64,000 nucleotides of DNA, taken from Candidatus Accumulibacter conexus (GTDB lineage: Bacteria > Pseudomonadota > Gammaproteobacteria > Burkholderiales > Rhodocyclaceae). Position numbers and translations under genes: made by a program. The number at the start of each line of letters is the position of its first letter. The stretch's first letter is position 1. The DNA lies in NCBI GenBank assembly GCA_017592775.1, contig JAGFNJ010000008.1:1-64000 (forward strand), in the 5' to 3' direction. Shown here piece after piece: positions 38,484 to 47,079 of this stretch. Under the pieces are notes generated by a model. The model ran no database searches, was not told the DNA's origin, and saw only the letters and a list, made by a program, of their open reading frames with translations.

Positions 38484-39215
38484 ATGATCGACTCCATCCT
38501 TCTTGCTGCGACGCGCATCAGCACCTTCCTGCAGCAGCAGCCACTGACCAATGCCAGCGGCTTCTTCTTCGCCCGCGACGGGCGGCTGTTCCTGGTCAGC
38601 AGCCGGCACGTTCTGATCGACGAGCCGAGCCGGCATTTCCCCGACCGGATCGAGATCGAGTTGCATGTCGACCCGGCCAATCTGGCCGAGTCGATCGGCT
38701 TCTCGATTCCCCTGTACCGCAACGGTCGCAGCCTCTGGCGGCAGGGCAGCGATTCCGCCGGCGACATCGACGTCGCGGTGATCGAGATCGAGCGCAGCGC
38801 CCTGCCGGTGCGAACGCTGCTCGGCGCCTTCGGCCCCGAGAATCTGCCGGGCCGCTGCGATCACGTCGAGATCGGCGGCTCGCTGCTCGTCGTCGGTTTC
38901 CCGCTCGGTTTTCACGATACCCTGCACCACATGCCGGTCGTCCGCCAGGCGGTCCTGGCCTCGCCCTGGGGACTGCGCTTCAAGGGCGAGGGCTACTTCC
39001 TCAGCGATGCGCGAACGCATCGCGGCACCAGCGGGGCGCCGGTGGTGATGCGCATGGCAGCGGACGATGCGGGCCGTGCCGGGCTGCCGTGGCTGCTCCT
39101 GGGCGTGCACTCGGCACGGCTCGACGTCGGGTCGCGCGACCTCGAACTCGACGAGGCGCTCGGTCTCAACTGTGTCTGGTACGCCGACATCCTGATGACG
39201 CTGACCGCCGGCTGA
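38484..39215 (+). CDS. Trypsin-like serine peptidase domain protein
   Basis: A 243-residue protein starting at ATG 38484. The triad is visible: His42 in S-S-R-H-V-L-I, Asp96 in G-D-I-D-V-A-V (Asp94 is possible) and Ser183 in H-R-G-T-S-G-A-P. G-F-P-L-G-F precedes the serine loop, as in trypsin-like (DegP-class) folds. No signal peptide, PDZ or other domain is seen, so it is probably cytosolic. It is transcribed away from the metacaspase-like gene; the pairing may be functional or chance. The frame extends upstream to 38406 without a ribosome binding site. Good confidence in the fold, none in the substrate. Confidence 0.85.
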   Translation: MIDSILLAATRISTFLQQQPLTNASGFFFARDGRLFLVSSRHVLIDEPSRHFPDRIEIELHVDPANLAESIGFSIPLYRNGRSLWRQGSDSAGDIDVAVIEIERSALPVRTLLGAFGPENLPGRCDHVEIGGSLLVVGFPLGFHDTLHHMPVVRQAVLASPWGLRFKGEGYFLSDARTHRGTSGAPVVMRMAADDAGRAGLPWLLLGVHSARLDVGSRDLELDEALGLNCVWYADILMTLTAG

Positions 39216-39297
39216 GAGGCCGCCCCGGTGCCCGCTGCCGACCCTTGCCCTTTGCCGGCGTATCCCTCATCATCCGCCGCATCATCTGGAAGGCATC

Positions 39298-40281
39298 GTG
39301 AAGGAACGCCAATACATTGCCCGACGCGCGGCGGAATGGGAAGCCTGGGACCGCTGGCTGGCACCGGCGAGGGGACCGCGCACGGCGGCGCCGGAGGGCG
39401 ATGCTGCCGGCGCCGCCGGGCTGCCGCAGCGCTTTCGGCGGCTTTGTCACGACCTGGCGCTGGTGCTCGATCGCAACTACTCGGCGGCGCTGGCGGAGGA
39501 CCTGCATCGCCGCGTTCTGGCAGCACATCAGCGCATCTACGGCGCTGGCGAGCCGCAGGGGCATGCCTGGCGACGCTTCTTCGGCGGCGACCTGTCGGCA
39601 CTGGTGCGGCGCGAGTGGCGGCTCGTGCTGGCTGCCGGCCTGCTGCTCTTCGTTCCCATGTTGAGCTTGCTGCTGCTGACCCAGGTCTGGCCGGACGCCG
39701 CCTTCCTGTTGCTTTCCCCGGAGACGGTGGGCGAGATCGAGGAGATGTATTCGCCGACGGCGCCTCACCTCGGACGGTCGCGTGCGGCCAGCAGCGAGTG
39801 GGCGATGTGGGGCTTCTACATTGCCAACAACGTGCGCATCGACTTCCAGGCCTTTGCCGGCGGCGTCGCGTTCGGTCTCGGGACGGTCTTCTACCTCGTG
39901 TACAACGGGTTGCACATCGGCGCCATCGCCGGTCACCTGACGCAGATCGGTTACGTGTACACCTTCTGGGGTTTCGTTGCCGGGCACAGCGCTTTCGAAC
40001 TCACCGGTGCCGTGCTTGCCGGTGCGGCCGGACTGAAGCTCGGCATGGCACTGGTCGCGCCCGGGCGGCAGACGCGGCTGGCGGCACTGCGGCAGCATGC
40101 GCGGGTGGCGGTCAAGCTGCTCTATGGTGCGGCCGCCCTGACCTTGCTCGCGGCATTCGTCGAAGCCTTCTGGTCGCCCCGGCCCGGTGTCCCGTTTGCG
40201 TTCAAGGTTGCCGTCGGCGGCGCGCTGTGGCTGCTGACCTGGGCTTACCTGCTGCTGGCCGGGCGCGCCCGTGCGGCTTGA
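39298..40281 (+). CDS. Stage II sporulation protein M (SpoIIM/DUF95) family membrane protein
   Basis: A 327-residue protein starting at GTG 39298. A soluble N-terminal part (~1-100) is followed by about five membrane segments (from L-V-L-A-A-G-L-L-L-F-V-P-M at ~120). The conserved core N-N-V-R-I-D-F-Q-A-F-A-G-G and the loop H-S-A-F-E-L-T-G identify the family. In bacteria that do not sporulate these proteins sit with MoxR/DUF58 genes; the function is not established. It overlaps the next gene by 11 bases. Confidence 0.87.
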   Translation: MKERQYIARRAAEWEAWDRWLAPARGPRTAAPEGDAAGAAGLPQRFRRLCHDLALVLDRNYSAALAEDLHRRVLAAHQRIYGAGEPQGHAWRRFFGGDLSALVRREWRLVLAAGLLLFVPMLSLLLLTQVWPDAAFLLLSPETVGEIEEMYSPTAPHLGRSRAASSEWAMWGFYIANNVRIDFQAFAGGVAFGLGTVFYLVYNGLHIGAIAGHLTQIGYVYTFWGFVAGHSAFELTGAVLAGAAGLKLGMALVAPGRQTRLAALRQHARVAVKLLYGAAALTLLAAFVEAFWSPRPGVPFAFKVAVGGALWLLTWAYLLLAGRARAA

Positions 40282-41791
40282 GGACATCGCCGTCGGCCTG
40301 CGCCGGCGCAGCCCCTGGGAGGCGATCGACCTTGGACAGGCCATGCTGCGGCGGTGGGCCGGGCGTGTTTACGGCGCCTGGTTCGCCACCTACTGGCTGG
40401 CCGGTCTGCTGCTGCTCGGTCTCTGGCCCTGGCCGGAGTACGTGATCCCGCTGCTGTGGTGGCTGAAGCCGCTCTTCGACCGCGTGCTGCTGCACGTCTA
40501 CAGCCGTTCGCTGTTCGGCGACGCCTGCAGCATCGGCGATGTGCTGCGCGCGCTGCCGCGCCTGCTGCGTGCACCGGGGATGATCTCCGGACTCAGCCTG
40601 CGCCGCTTCAGCCTCGCGCGCTCGCTGCTGCTGCCGGTGTGGCAGCTCGAGGAACAGCGCGGCGCCGCCGCCCGTGCCCGCTTCGCGCTGCTCGGCCGGC
40701 GCTGCCGCGGGCATGCCGTCTGGCTGACCTTCTTCTGCGCCAACATGTCGACCATCCTGCTGTTGTCGCTGCTGTTCCTGCTGCTGGCGCTGACTCCCGG
40801 CGAGCATCCGGACCGGTCGCTGTGGGACTGGTTCAGCGATGAGGAATCGCCGGCGCGTCATCTGGTGGGCACGCTGGGCTTCATGCTCGCCGAGACGATC
40901 ATCGAGCCGCTGTACGTCGCTTCCGGCTTTTCGCACTACCTCAACCGGCGCAGCGAACTCGAGGGCTGGGACATCGAACTCGGTCTGCGGCGGCTGGCAC
41001 AGCGCCTCGAGGCCGGCGCCGTCAGCGCACCACCCTTGCTCGCGCTCGTCCTGCTGGCGGTCGGCGCGTGCTGGCTGCCGCCAGCACCGGCGCTGGCGGA
41101 CGCGACGCCGCCAGCCAGCGTCGCCGCGACGGGCGAAGCCGGCGCGGCCAGGCCGCCGGCAGCGGCGCGCGAGGTGATCGACGCGGTCCTCGCCGAACCG
41201 GTCTTCGGGCAGTTGCGCGAGGACTGGCGCTGGCACTGGCGGCGACAGGAGAGCCCAGCCGGCGAGCCAGGGCACAACTGGGTGGCGATGCTGGCGATGC
41301 TCGCCGAGAGCCTGGCCGAATTCCTGCGCGGCGTCTTGTGGCTGTTCACCGGGCTGGCACTGGCGGCACTGGTCCTGCTGCTCGTCCGCCAGCGGCAGCG
41401 GTCGGCGCCGACGCGCACGCAGCGGCTGCCCGAGTTCGTTGCCGGTGTCGACCTGCGGCCCGAGTCACTGCCCGCCGAGGTCGTTCCGGCGGCGGCTGCG
41501 GCGCTGGCCCGGGGCGCCGCCGTCGAGGCGCTGAGCCTGCTCTACCGCGGTGCCTTGCGCAACCTGATCGCACAGTGGCAGATCGAGTTTGCTGCCGGCG
41601 ACACCGAGGAAGACTGCCTGCGTCGCGTTGCCGGGCAGGTGCCGGCGGCCGTCGAGAGGTGTTTTGCCGAGGTCGTCGAGGCCTGGTGCCTGGTCGCCTA
41701 TGCCGGCTGGCCGCTGCCGGGTCGGCGCGGCGAGGAACTGCTGGCGGCTTGGCAACGGTCTTTCGGCAGCAGCGGTGGTGGCGAGCGATGA
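40271..41791 (+). CDS. DUF4129 domain membrane protein
   Basis: A 506-residue protein starting at GTG 40271, inside the end of the previous gene. Membrane segments occur near residues 36-65, 150-180 and 255-275, with another at ~360-378 (L-F-T-G-L-A-L-A-A-L-V-L). The C-terminal domain after ~400 (A-V-E-A-L-S-L-L-Y-R-G-A-L) matches DUF4129, which is found in MoxR clusters. The domain contains Trp-rich A-W-C-L-V-A-Y-A-G-W. Function unknown; probably a membrane partner of the MoxR system. The stop overlaps the next start (ATGA). Confidence 0.82.
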   Translation: MRLEDIAVGLRRRSPWEAIDLGQAMLRRWAGRVYGAWFATYWLAGLLLLGLWPWPEYVIPLLWWLKPLFDRVLLHVYSRSLFGDACSIGDVLRALPRLLRAPGMISGLSLRRFSLARSLLLPVWQLEEQRGAAARARFALLGRRCRGHAVWLTFFCANMSTILLLSLLFLLLALTPGEHPDRSLWDWFSDEESPARHLVGTLGFMLAETIIEPLYVASGFSHYLNRRSELEGWDIELGLRRLAQRLEAGAVSAPPLLALVLLAVGACWLPPAPALADATPPASVAATGEAGAARPPAAAREVIDAVLAEPVFGQLREDWRWHWRRQESPAGEPGHNWVAMLAMLAESLAEFLRGVLWLFTGLALAALVLLLVRQRQRSAPTRTQRLPEFVAGVDLRPESLPAEVVPAAAAALARGAAVEALSLLYRGALRNLIAQWQIEFAAGDTEEDCLRRVAGQVPAAVERCFAEVVEAWCLVAYAGWPLPGRRGEELLAAWQRSFGSSGGGER

Positions 41792-42921
41792 GACGGCGAT
41801 TGCTGGCGGCGGCACTGCTGGCGCTGCTGGCCGTCGGCCTGCTTGCCGGCTGGGTCATCAATCGTCTCGAGCGCGTACCGGTGTCGGTGCGCGAGGCGCC
41901 GCAGGCCGAGGCGCGCCGCAATCCATATCTGGCACTCGAGCGCCTGACCATCGGCATGGGTGGCAGGCTGACACGGCAGTCCGATGCGCGCGTGCTCGAC
42001 CATCCGCCAGCGGGGACCACCCTCTTTCTCGACCGCCGGCGCGTCCACCTGCTGCCGCCGGAGCGTCTGCGCCGCCTGCTGGCCTGGGTCGAGGCGGGGG
42101 GGCACCTGATCGCGGTGGCGGAAGCGCCACAGCTCGCCGACCCGCTGCTCGACAGTGTCGGCGTCGGCCGTCAGACGAAACGAGCCGAAGACTTGCGTCG
42201 CCGACCGGCGTCGATCAGCGTGCAGTTGCCGGGTGGCAGCCGTCCGCTGCAGGTTGCCGCCAGTTGGCAGACCCTGAGCAGCGGTGAGCGGCAGCCGGTC
42301 TGGTCGGCTGGCGAGGGCGAGCAGGGGGCGCAGATGCTGCGGTTCCGCATCGGCCAGGGGTGGCTGACGGTGGCCAGCGAACTCGATCAGCAGCTCGGCA
42401 ACCGGCAAATCGGTGAACTGGACCACGCCGAGTTCTACTGGACGCTGATCAGCGGCAACGGCGGCACATCGCCGCCGCAAGTGTTGTTGCTGTCGCGGCT
42501 GCAGATGCCGACGCTGTTCGAATGGATCGCCGAGAACGCCCGCGCGGCGGCGGTCGCGACGCTGCTCCTGCTGCTGCTCTGGCTGTGGCGCATCGTTCCC
42601 CGCTTCGGCAGCCTGCAGCCCGAGGCGGCGCCGACACGCCGCGAGCTGCGTGAGCACCTGGCTGCGGTTGGCCGCTACCTGTGGCGTTGCGGGCAACTGG
42701 CGGCGCTGCTGCCGGCTGCACGCGAGCACTTTCGCTGCCGCCTCGCGCAGCGTCGGCCAGGAATCGCCGGCCGGCCGCCGGCGGCGCAGGCCAGCCAGTT
42801 GGCAGCACTCTCCGGTCTGCCGGTGGCACGCATTGCCGCTGCGCTGGCTGGCCCCGCCGACAGCCCGTACGCCTTCACCGATGCTCTGCGCACGCTGCGC
42901 GAGCTCGAACGTGTCCTTTGA
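41788..42921 (+). CDS. DUF4350 domain protein of the MoxR cluster
   Basis: A 377-residue protein with an N-terminal membrane segment (~5-24, L-L-A-A-A-L-L-A-L-L-A-V-G) and a second near ~250 (A-A-A-V-A-T-L-L-L-L-L-L-W-L-W). The region between (residues ~40-230) looks like the DUF4350 glutamine-amidotransferase-like fold, with G-G-H-L-I-A-V-A-E and E-F-Y-W-T-L-I-S-G-N. It is coupled to DUF4129 by ATGA overlap and precedes the MoxR gene by 10 bases. Function unknown. Confidence 0.82.
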   Translation: MRRRLLAAALLALLAVGLLAGWVINRLERVPVSVREAPQAEARRNPYLALERLTIGMGGRLTRQSDARVLDHPPAGTTLFLDRRRVHLLPPERLRRLLAWVEAGGHLIAVAEAPQLADPLLDSVGVGRQTKRAEDLRRRPASISVQLPGGSRPLQVAASWQTLSSGERQPVWSAGEGEQGAQMLRFRIGQGWLTVASELDQQLGNRQIGELDHAEFYWTLISGNGGTSPPQVLLLSRLQMPTLFEWIAENARAAAVATLLLLLLWLWRIVPRFGSLQPEAAPTRRELREHLAAVGRYLWRCGQLAALLPAAREHFRCRLAQRRPGIAGRPPAAQASQLAALSGLPVARIAAALAGPADSPYAFTDALRTLRELERVL

Positions 42922-42931
42922 GAAGTCCGCC

Positions 42932-43921
<990 letters not shown>

Positions 43922-45232
43922 ATGCTCCTTCCCGATCGTCCGCTCCTGCTCGCCGCCGGCTGCTGGCTGCTGCTGGCGGTGGCCGTTGTCGTCGTGCCCG
44001 CCTGGCTGCCGTTGTGGCACGTTGCCGGCGTCGCGCTGGCTGCGCTGGCAACCGTCGATGCGCTGGCCGCCCACCGCCGGCGCGGCGCTGTCAGCGTGCA
44101 GCGGCAACTGGCACACGCGATGCCGGTGGGTACCTGGCAGACCGTCGGTCTGCGTCTGCGCTGTGACGGTGGCGATGCCCGCGGCTGGCTGTCCGACGGA
44201 CATCCAGCGGCATTTGCCAGCGACGGCCTGCCGCTGCCTTTCACGATCGCAAGCGGACGCTGGCTGCGCCTGAGCTACCGCGTTGCGGTCAGCGAACGCG
44301 GCCGGCAGTGCTTCGACGGCGTCACGCTGCGCCGCTCGTCGCCACTGCGCCTGTGGCAGATGCAGGAGCGGCTGGCTGTCCGTGACGAGGTGCGGGTGTA
44401 CCCGAATTTCGCGCGCATCGCCCACTACACGCTGCTGGCGACCGACAACCGGCTGTCGCAGATCGGCATCCTGCAGCGGCGGCGGCGCGGTCAGGGAATG
44501 GAGTTCCGGCAACTGCGCGACTACCGCCAGGACGACTCGCCGCGGCAGATCGACTGGAAAGCCAGTTCGCGCGTCAGCCGCCTGATCTCGCGCGAGTATG
44601 CCGACGAGCGCGACCAGCAGATCGTCTTCCTGCTCGACTGCAGTGCCCGCATGCGCGCCCGCGACGGCGATCTGTCGCACTTCGACCATACCCTCAACGC
44701 GCTCCTGCTGCTCGCCTGGGTGGCCCTGCGCCAGGGCGATGCGGTCGGTCTCGCCACCTTCGGCCATGCGCGGCCGCGGGTTCTCCTGCCGGGCAAGACG
44801 GTGGCGACGGTCAACACGCTGATGAACGCGGTGTACGATCTCGAGCCATCGCTGCAGGTGCCCGATTATCTCGCTGCCGGCGCGACGCTGAGCCATCATC
44901 TGCGCAAGCGGGCGCTGGTGATCCTGGTCACCAACCTGCGCGACGAGGACGACGATACGCTGCTGCCGGCCGTGCGGCAGTTGCGCCGCAGGCACGCGGT
45001 GAGCGTCGCCAGCCTGCGTGAACCGGTGCTCGACGAAGTGCTCGCGGCGCCGGTCGACGACTTCGCCGCCGCGCTGACGCGTGCCGCCGGTCTCGAGTAC
45101 CTGCAGGCACGGCGGCGGCAGCTCGCACTGCTGCGTCACGGCGGCGTCGAGATCCTGGATGTCAGCGCTGGCGAACTGCCGGTCGCGCTGATCAACCATT
45201 ACCGGGCCAGAAAGCGCGCGGGCACGCTATAG
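43922..45232 (+). CDS. DUF58 / von Willebrand A-like domain protein
   Basis: A 436-residue protein. Two N-terminal membrane segments (~8-30 and ~33-50) precede a beta domain. The DUF58 signature G-M-E-F-R-Q-L-R-D-Y-R-Q-D-D and Q-I-D-W-K-A-S-S-R is at ~195-220. The following F-L-L-D-C-S-A-R-M is a MIDAS-like motif (D-x-S-x-R), so metal binding is possible. Its ATG abuts the MoxR stop, supporting joint action. The substrate is unknown. Confidence 0.92.
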   Translation: MLLPDRPLLLAAGCWLLLAVAVVVVPAWLPLWHVAGVALAALATVDALAAHRRRGAVSVQRQLAHAMPVGTWQTVGLRLRCDGGDARGWLSDGHPAAFASDGLPLPFTIASGRWLRLSYRVAVSERGRQCFDGVTLRRSSPLRLWQMQERLAVRDEVRVYPNFARIAHYTLLATDNRLSQIGILQRRRRGQGMEFRQLRDYRQDDSPRQIDWKASSRVSRLISREYADERDQQIVFLLDCSARMRARDGDLSHFDHTLNALLLLAWVALRQGDAVGLATFGHARPRVLLPGKTVATVNTLMNAVYDLEPSLQVPDYLAAGATLSHHLRKRALVILVTNLRDEDDDTLLPAVRQLRRRHAVSVASLREPVLDEVLAAPVDDFAAALTRAAGLEYLQARRRQLALLRHGGVEILDVSAGELPVALINHYRARKRAGTL

Positions 45233-45259
45233 TACGCGCCTGCAGGCGGCGGTGCGACC

Positions 45260-45320
45260 GCGCCCCCCCTGAAGATGGCGGCAAGGATGGCAATGGTGGT
45301 GTCTGCGGCGCGGGGGGCGC
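45260..45320 (+). repeat. 9-bp inverted repeat covering the ribosome binding site
   Basis: GCGCCCCCC (45260-45268) can pair perfectly with GGGGGGCGC (45312-45320). The right arm is the ribosome binding site of the next gene (ATG 45322). The 43-base loop makes formation less certain, but the stem is entirely G-C. If it forms, it would hide the start and lower translation. Confidence 0.45.
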
Positions 45321-45321
45321 T

Positions 45322-46101
45322 ATGAGTATCCAGGACAATCCGTTTCAGGCGCCGGTGGCGCGGCTGCAGGACCAGGGCGACCTGGTCGTCGACGATTTCC
45401 GGGCCGAGGGCCGTCTGGTGCCACTCAGCCATGGCTACCGCTGGCTGCAGCGGGGCTGGGCGATCTTCCGCACCGCTCCGGGTACCTGGATCGGCATCGC
45501 CGTCGCCTGCATGGGCGTGCTGCTCATTCTCGGCAGCATCCCGCTGTTGAACGTCGTCGTGAACCTCTTGGCACCGGTGTTCATCGGCGGTCTCAGCATC
45601 GGCTGCCGCGCCATCGACGACGGCGAAGGTATCCGTTTTGCGCACCTCTTTGCCGGCTTCTCGCGCCGTCCGGGGACGCTGCTGATGGTTGGCCTGCTGT
45701 ATCTGCTCGGCTTGCTGGCAATGGCCATCATCATCGGCGTCTTCGCCGCCCTGACCGGTGCGATGGCGCTGGGAACGGCGGCCGGTGCGGGCGACGAGGC
45801 GGCGATGTGGACCTTCCTGCTCTCGGTCGGGGTGATGATCCTGGTGTTCACGCCGCTGGCGATGGCCGTCTGGCTGGCGCCGCCGCTGGTCGTGCTGCAC
45901 GACTTCTCGGCCAGCCAGGCGATCTGGACCAGCCTGCGGGTCGCGCTGCGCAACTTCCCGCCGTTCATGGTCTATGGCGTGCTCGTCCTGCTGCTGGCGG
46001 TCTGCGCCAGCCTGCCGCTGCTGCTCGGCTGGCTGCTGCTGCTGCCGGTGATCTACGCTTCGTTGTACGCCGCGTACCGCGACATCTTCTTCAACGAATG
46101 A
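45322..46101 (+). CDS. BPSS1780-family membrane protein
   Basis: A 259-residue multi-pass membrane protein. The N-terminal cytosolic part contains H-G-Y-R-W-L-Q-R-G-W-A-I-F, typical of this betaproteobacterial family; about five or six hydrophobic segments follow, including P-G-T-W-I-G-I-A and P-P-L-V-V-L-H-D. The family has no known function. The stop overlaps the start of the next gene by ATGA at 46098-46101. Confidence 0.82.
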   Translation: MSIQDNPFQAPVARLQDQGDLVVDDFRAEGRLVPLSHGYRWLQRGWAIFRTAPGTWIGIAVACMGVLLILGSIPLLNVVVNLLAPVFIGGLSIGCRAIDDGEGIRFAHLFAGFSRRPGTLLMVGLLYLLGLLAMAIIIGVFAALTGAMALGTAAGAGDEAAMWTFLLSVGVMILVFTPLAMAVWLAPPLVVLHDFSASQAIWTSLRVALRNFPPFMVYGVLVLLLAVCASLPLLLGWLLLLPVIYASLYAAYRDIFFNE

Positions 46102-46808
46102 CGCCCGCGGCACGTCTGGATACCGTTCGCCGGCTGGCGACTCCGGAGGGTTGCGTCATCGACCTGCGGCTGGCCGGTCCGGTGGTGCGCGCGCGCGCCT
46201 GGTTGATCGATTTCCTGATCCGCGTCGCCGTCTGGCTGCTGCTGGTGGTCCTGGCGTCGCAGCTCGGCGACTTTGGTGCCGGTCTGCTGCTGCTGGCGGC
46301 CTTCCTGCTCGAATGGTTCTATCCGGTCGTCTTCGAGGTCTGGTTTCGCGGCCAGACGCCGGGCAAGAAGGCGTGCGGGCTGGAAGTGGTGCACGATGAC
46401 GGGCGGCCGGTCGGCAGCAACGCGGCATTCATCCGCAATACCCTGCGCGCCATTGACTTCCTGCCGCTGCTCTATGCCACCGGTTTCGTCAGCAGCCTTC
46501 TCAACGCCGACGGCAAACGGCTCGGCGACCTCGCCGCCGGGACGCTGGTGGTGTATGTCGAGCGTGGCCGCCGGCCAGCGCTCGGCGCCGGCATCGATGT
46601 CGGCAGCGAGCCGCCGCCGTTCGCACTCAGCCGCGAAGAGCAACTGGTGCTGATCGAGTTCAGCCAGCGCGCACCCCTGCTGACGCCGGAGCGGGCCGCC
46701 GAGCTGGCCGGCGCCGCCGGCCCGCTGCTTGGCGGTGTCGATGGCGCGGCAGGAGCGCTTCGCCTGCGGCGCATCGGCAACTTCCTGCTCGGCAGCCGCG
46801 CGGGCTGA
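46098..46808 (+). CDS. RDD-family membrane protein
   Basis: A 236-residue protein. R-A-R-A-W-L-I-D-F at ~31-39 is the N-terminal part of the RDD domain (Arg-x-x-Asp), followed by two to three membrane helices and G-Q-T-P-G-K-K-A-C-G-L and D-G-K-R-L-G-D-L-A-A-G-T. The cytosolic C-terminal tail is about 80 residues. RDD genes usually lie next to SpoIIM/MoxR/DUF58 clusters, as here. Possible transport function is not shown. Confidence 0.87.
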   Translation: MTPAARLDTVRRLATPEGCVIDLRLAGPVVRARAWLIDFLIRVAVWLLLVVLASQLGDFGAGLLLLAAFLLEWFYPVVFEVWFRGQTPGKKACGLEVVHDDGRPVGSNAAFIRNTLRAIDFLPLLYATGFVSSLLNADGKRLGDLAAGTLVVYVERGRRPALGAGIDVGSEPPPFALSREEQLVLIEFSQRAPLLTPERAAELAGAAGPLLGGVDGAAGALRLRRIGNFLLGSRAG

Positions 46809-46893
46809 CGGCTCCTCCCCTTTCGTTGTCCGGGCCTGCGGGGGCACTTGCGTAGCGGCGCCGCGAGCATCTCCGGCGCGGACCACATCAGGG

Positions 46894-46910
46894 TGTCGGG
46901 TTTTTTTACA
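46894..46910 (+). promoter_or_regulatory. 17-base upstream element of the giant gene
   Basis: TGTCGGGTTTTTTTACA, a 16/17 match to the element upstream of the PEP-CTERM remnant (9177-9193, minus strand), and both are preceded by G. It ends 63 bases before the -24/-12 promoter, against 52 bases in the other copy. The 11-base difference is about one helix turn, so an activator would face the same side. Confidence 0.65.
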
Positions 46911-46973
46911 CTTCGGTCGCGCCCGGTGATGGGATCTACGGCAATAAGTTGATGTAATGCGGGAAAACTCGCC

Positions 46974-46989
46974 CGGCGCGAATCTTGCT
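46974..46989 (+). promoter_or_regulatory. Sigma-54 (-24/-12) promoter of the giant gene
   Basis: CGGCGCGAATCTTGCT matches TGGCACGRNNNTTGCW except at positions 1 and 5; the essential GG and GC are correctly spaced. Transcription would start near 47001, giving an 80-base leader to ATG 47080. Confidence 0.6.
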
Positions 46990-47079
46990 TCTCAGTGGGC
47001 ATTCGAGCGGCGGGTTCGCGGAGCAGCAGGCAAGGACTCCCGAGCACTCCAGAGGTTGGCCTGACAAAGGGGATTGGTG

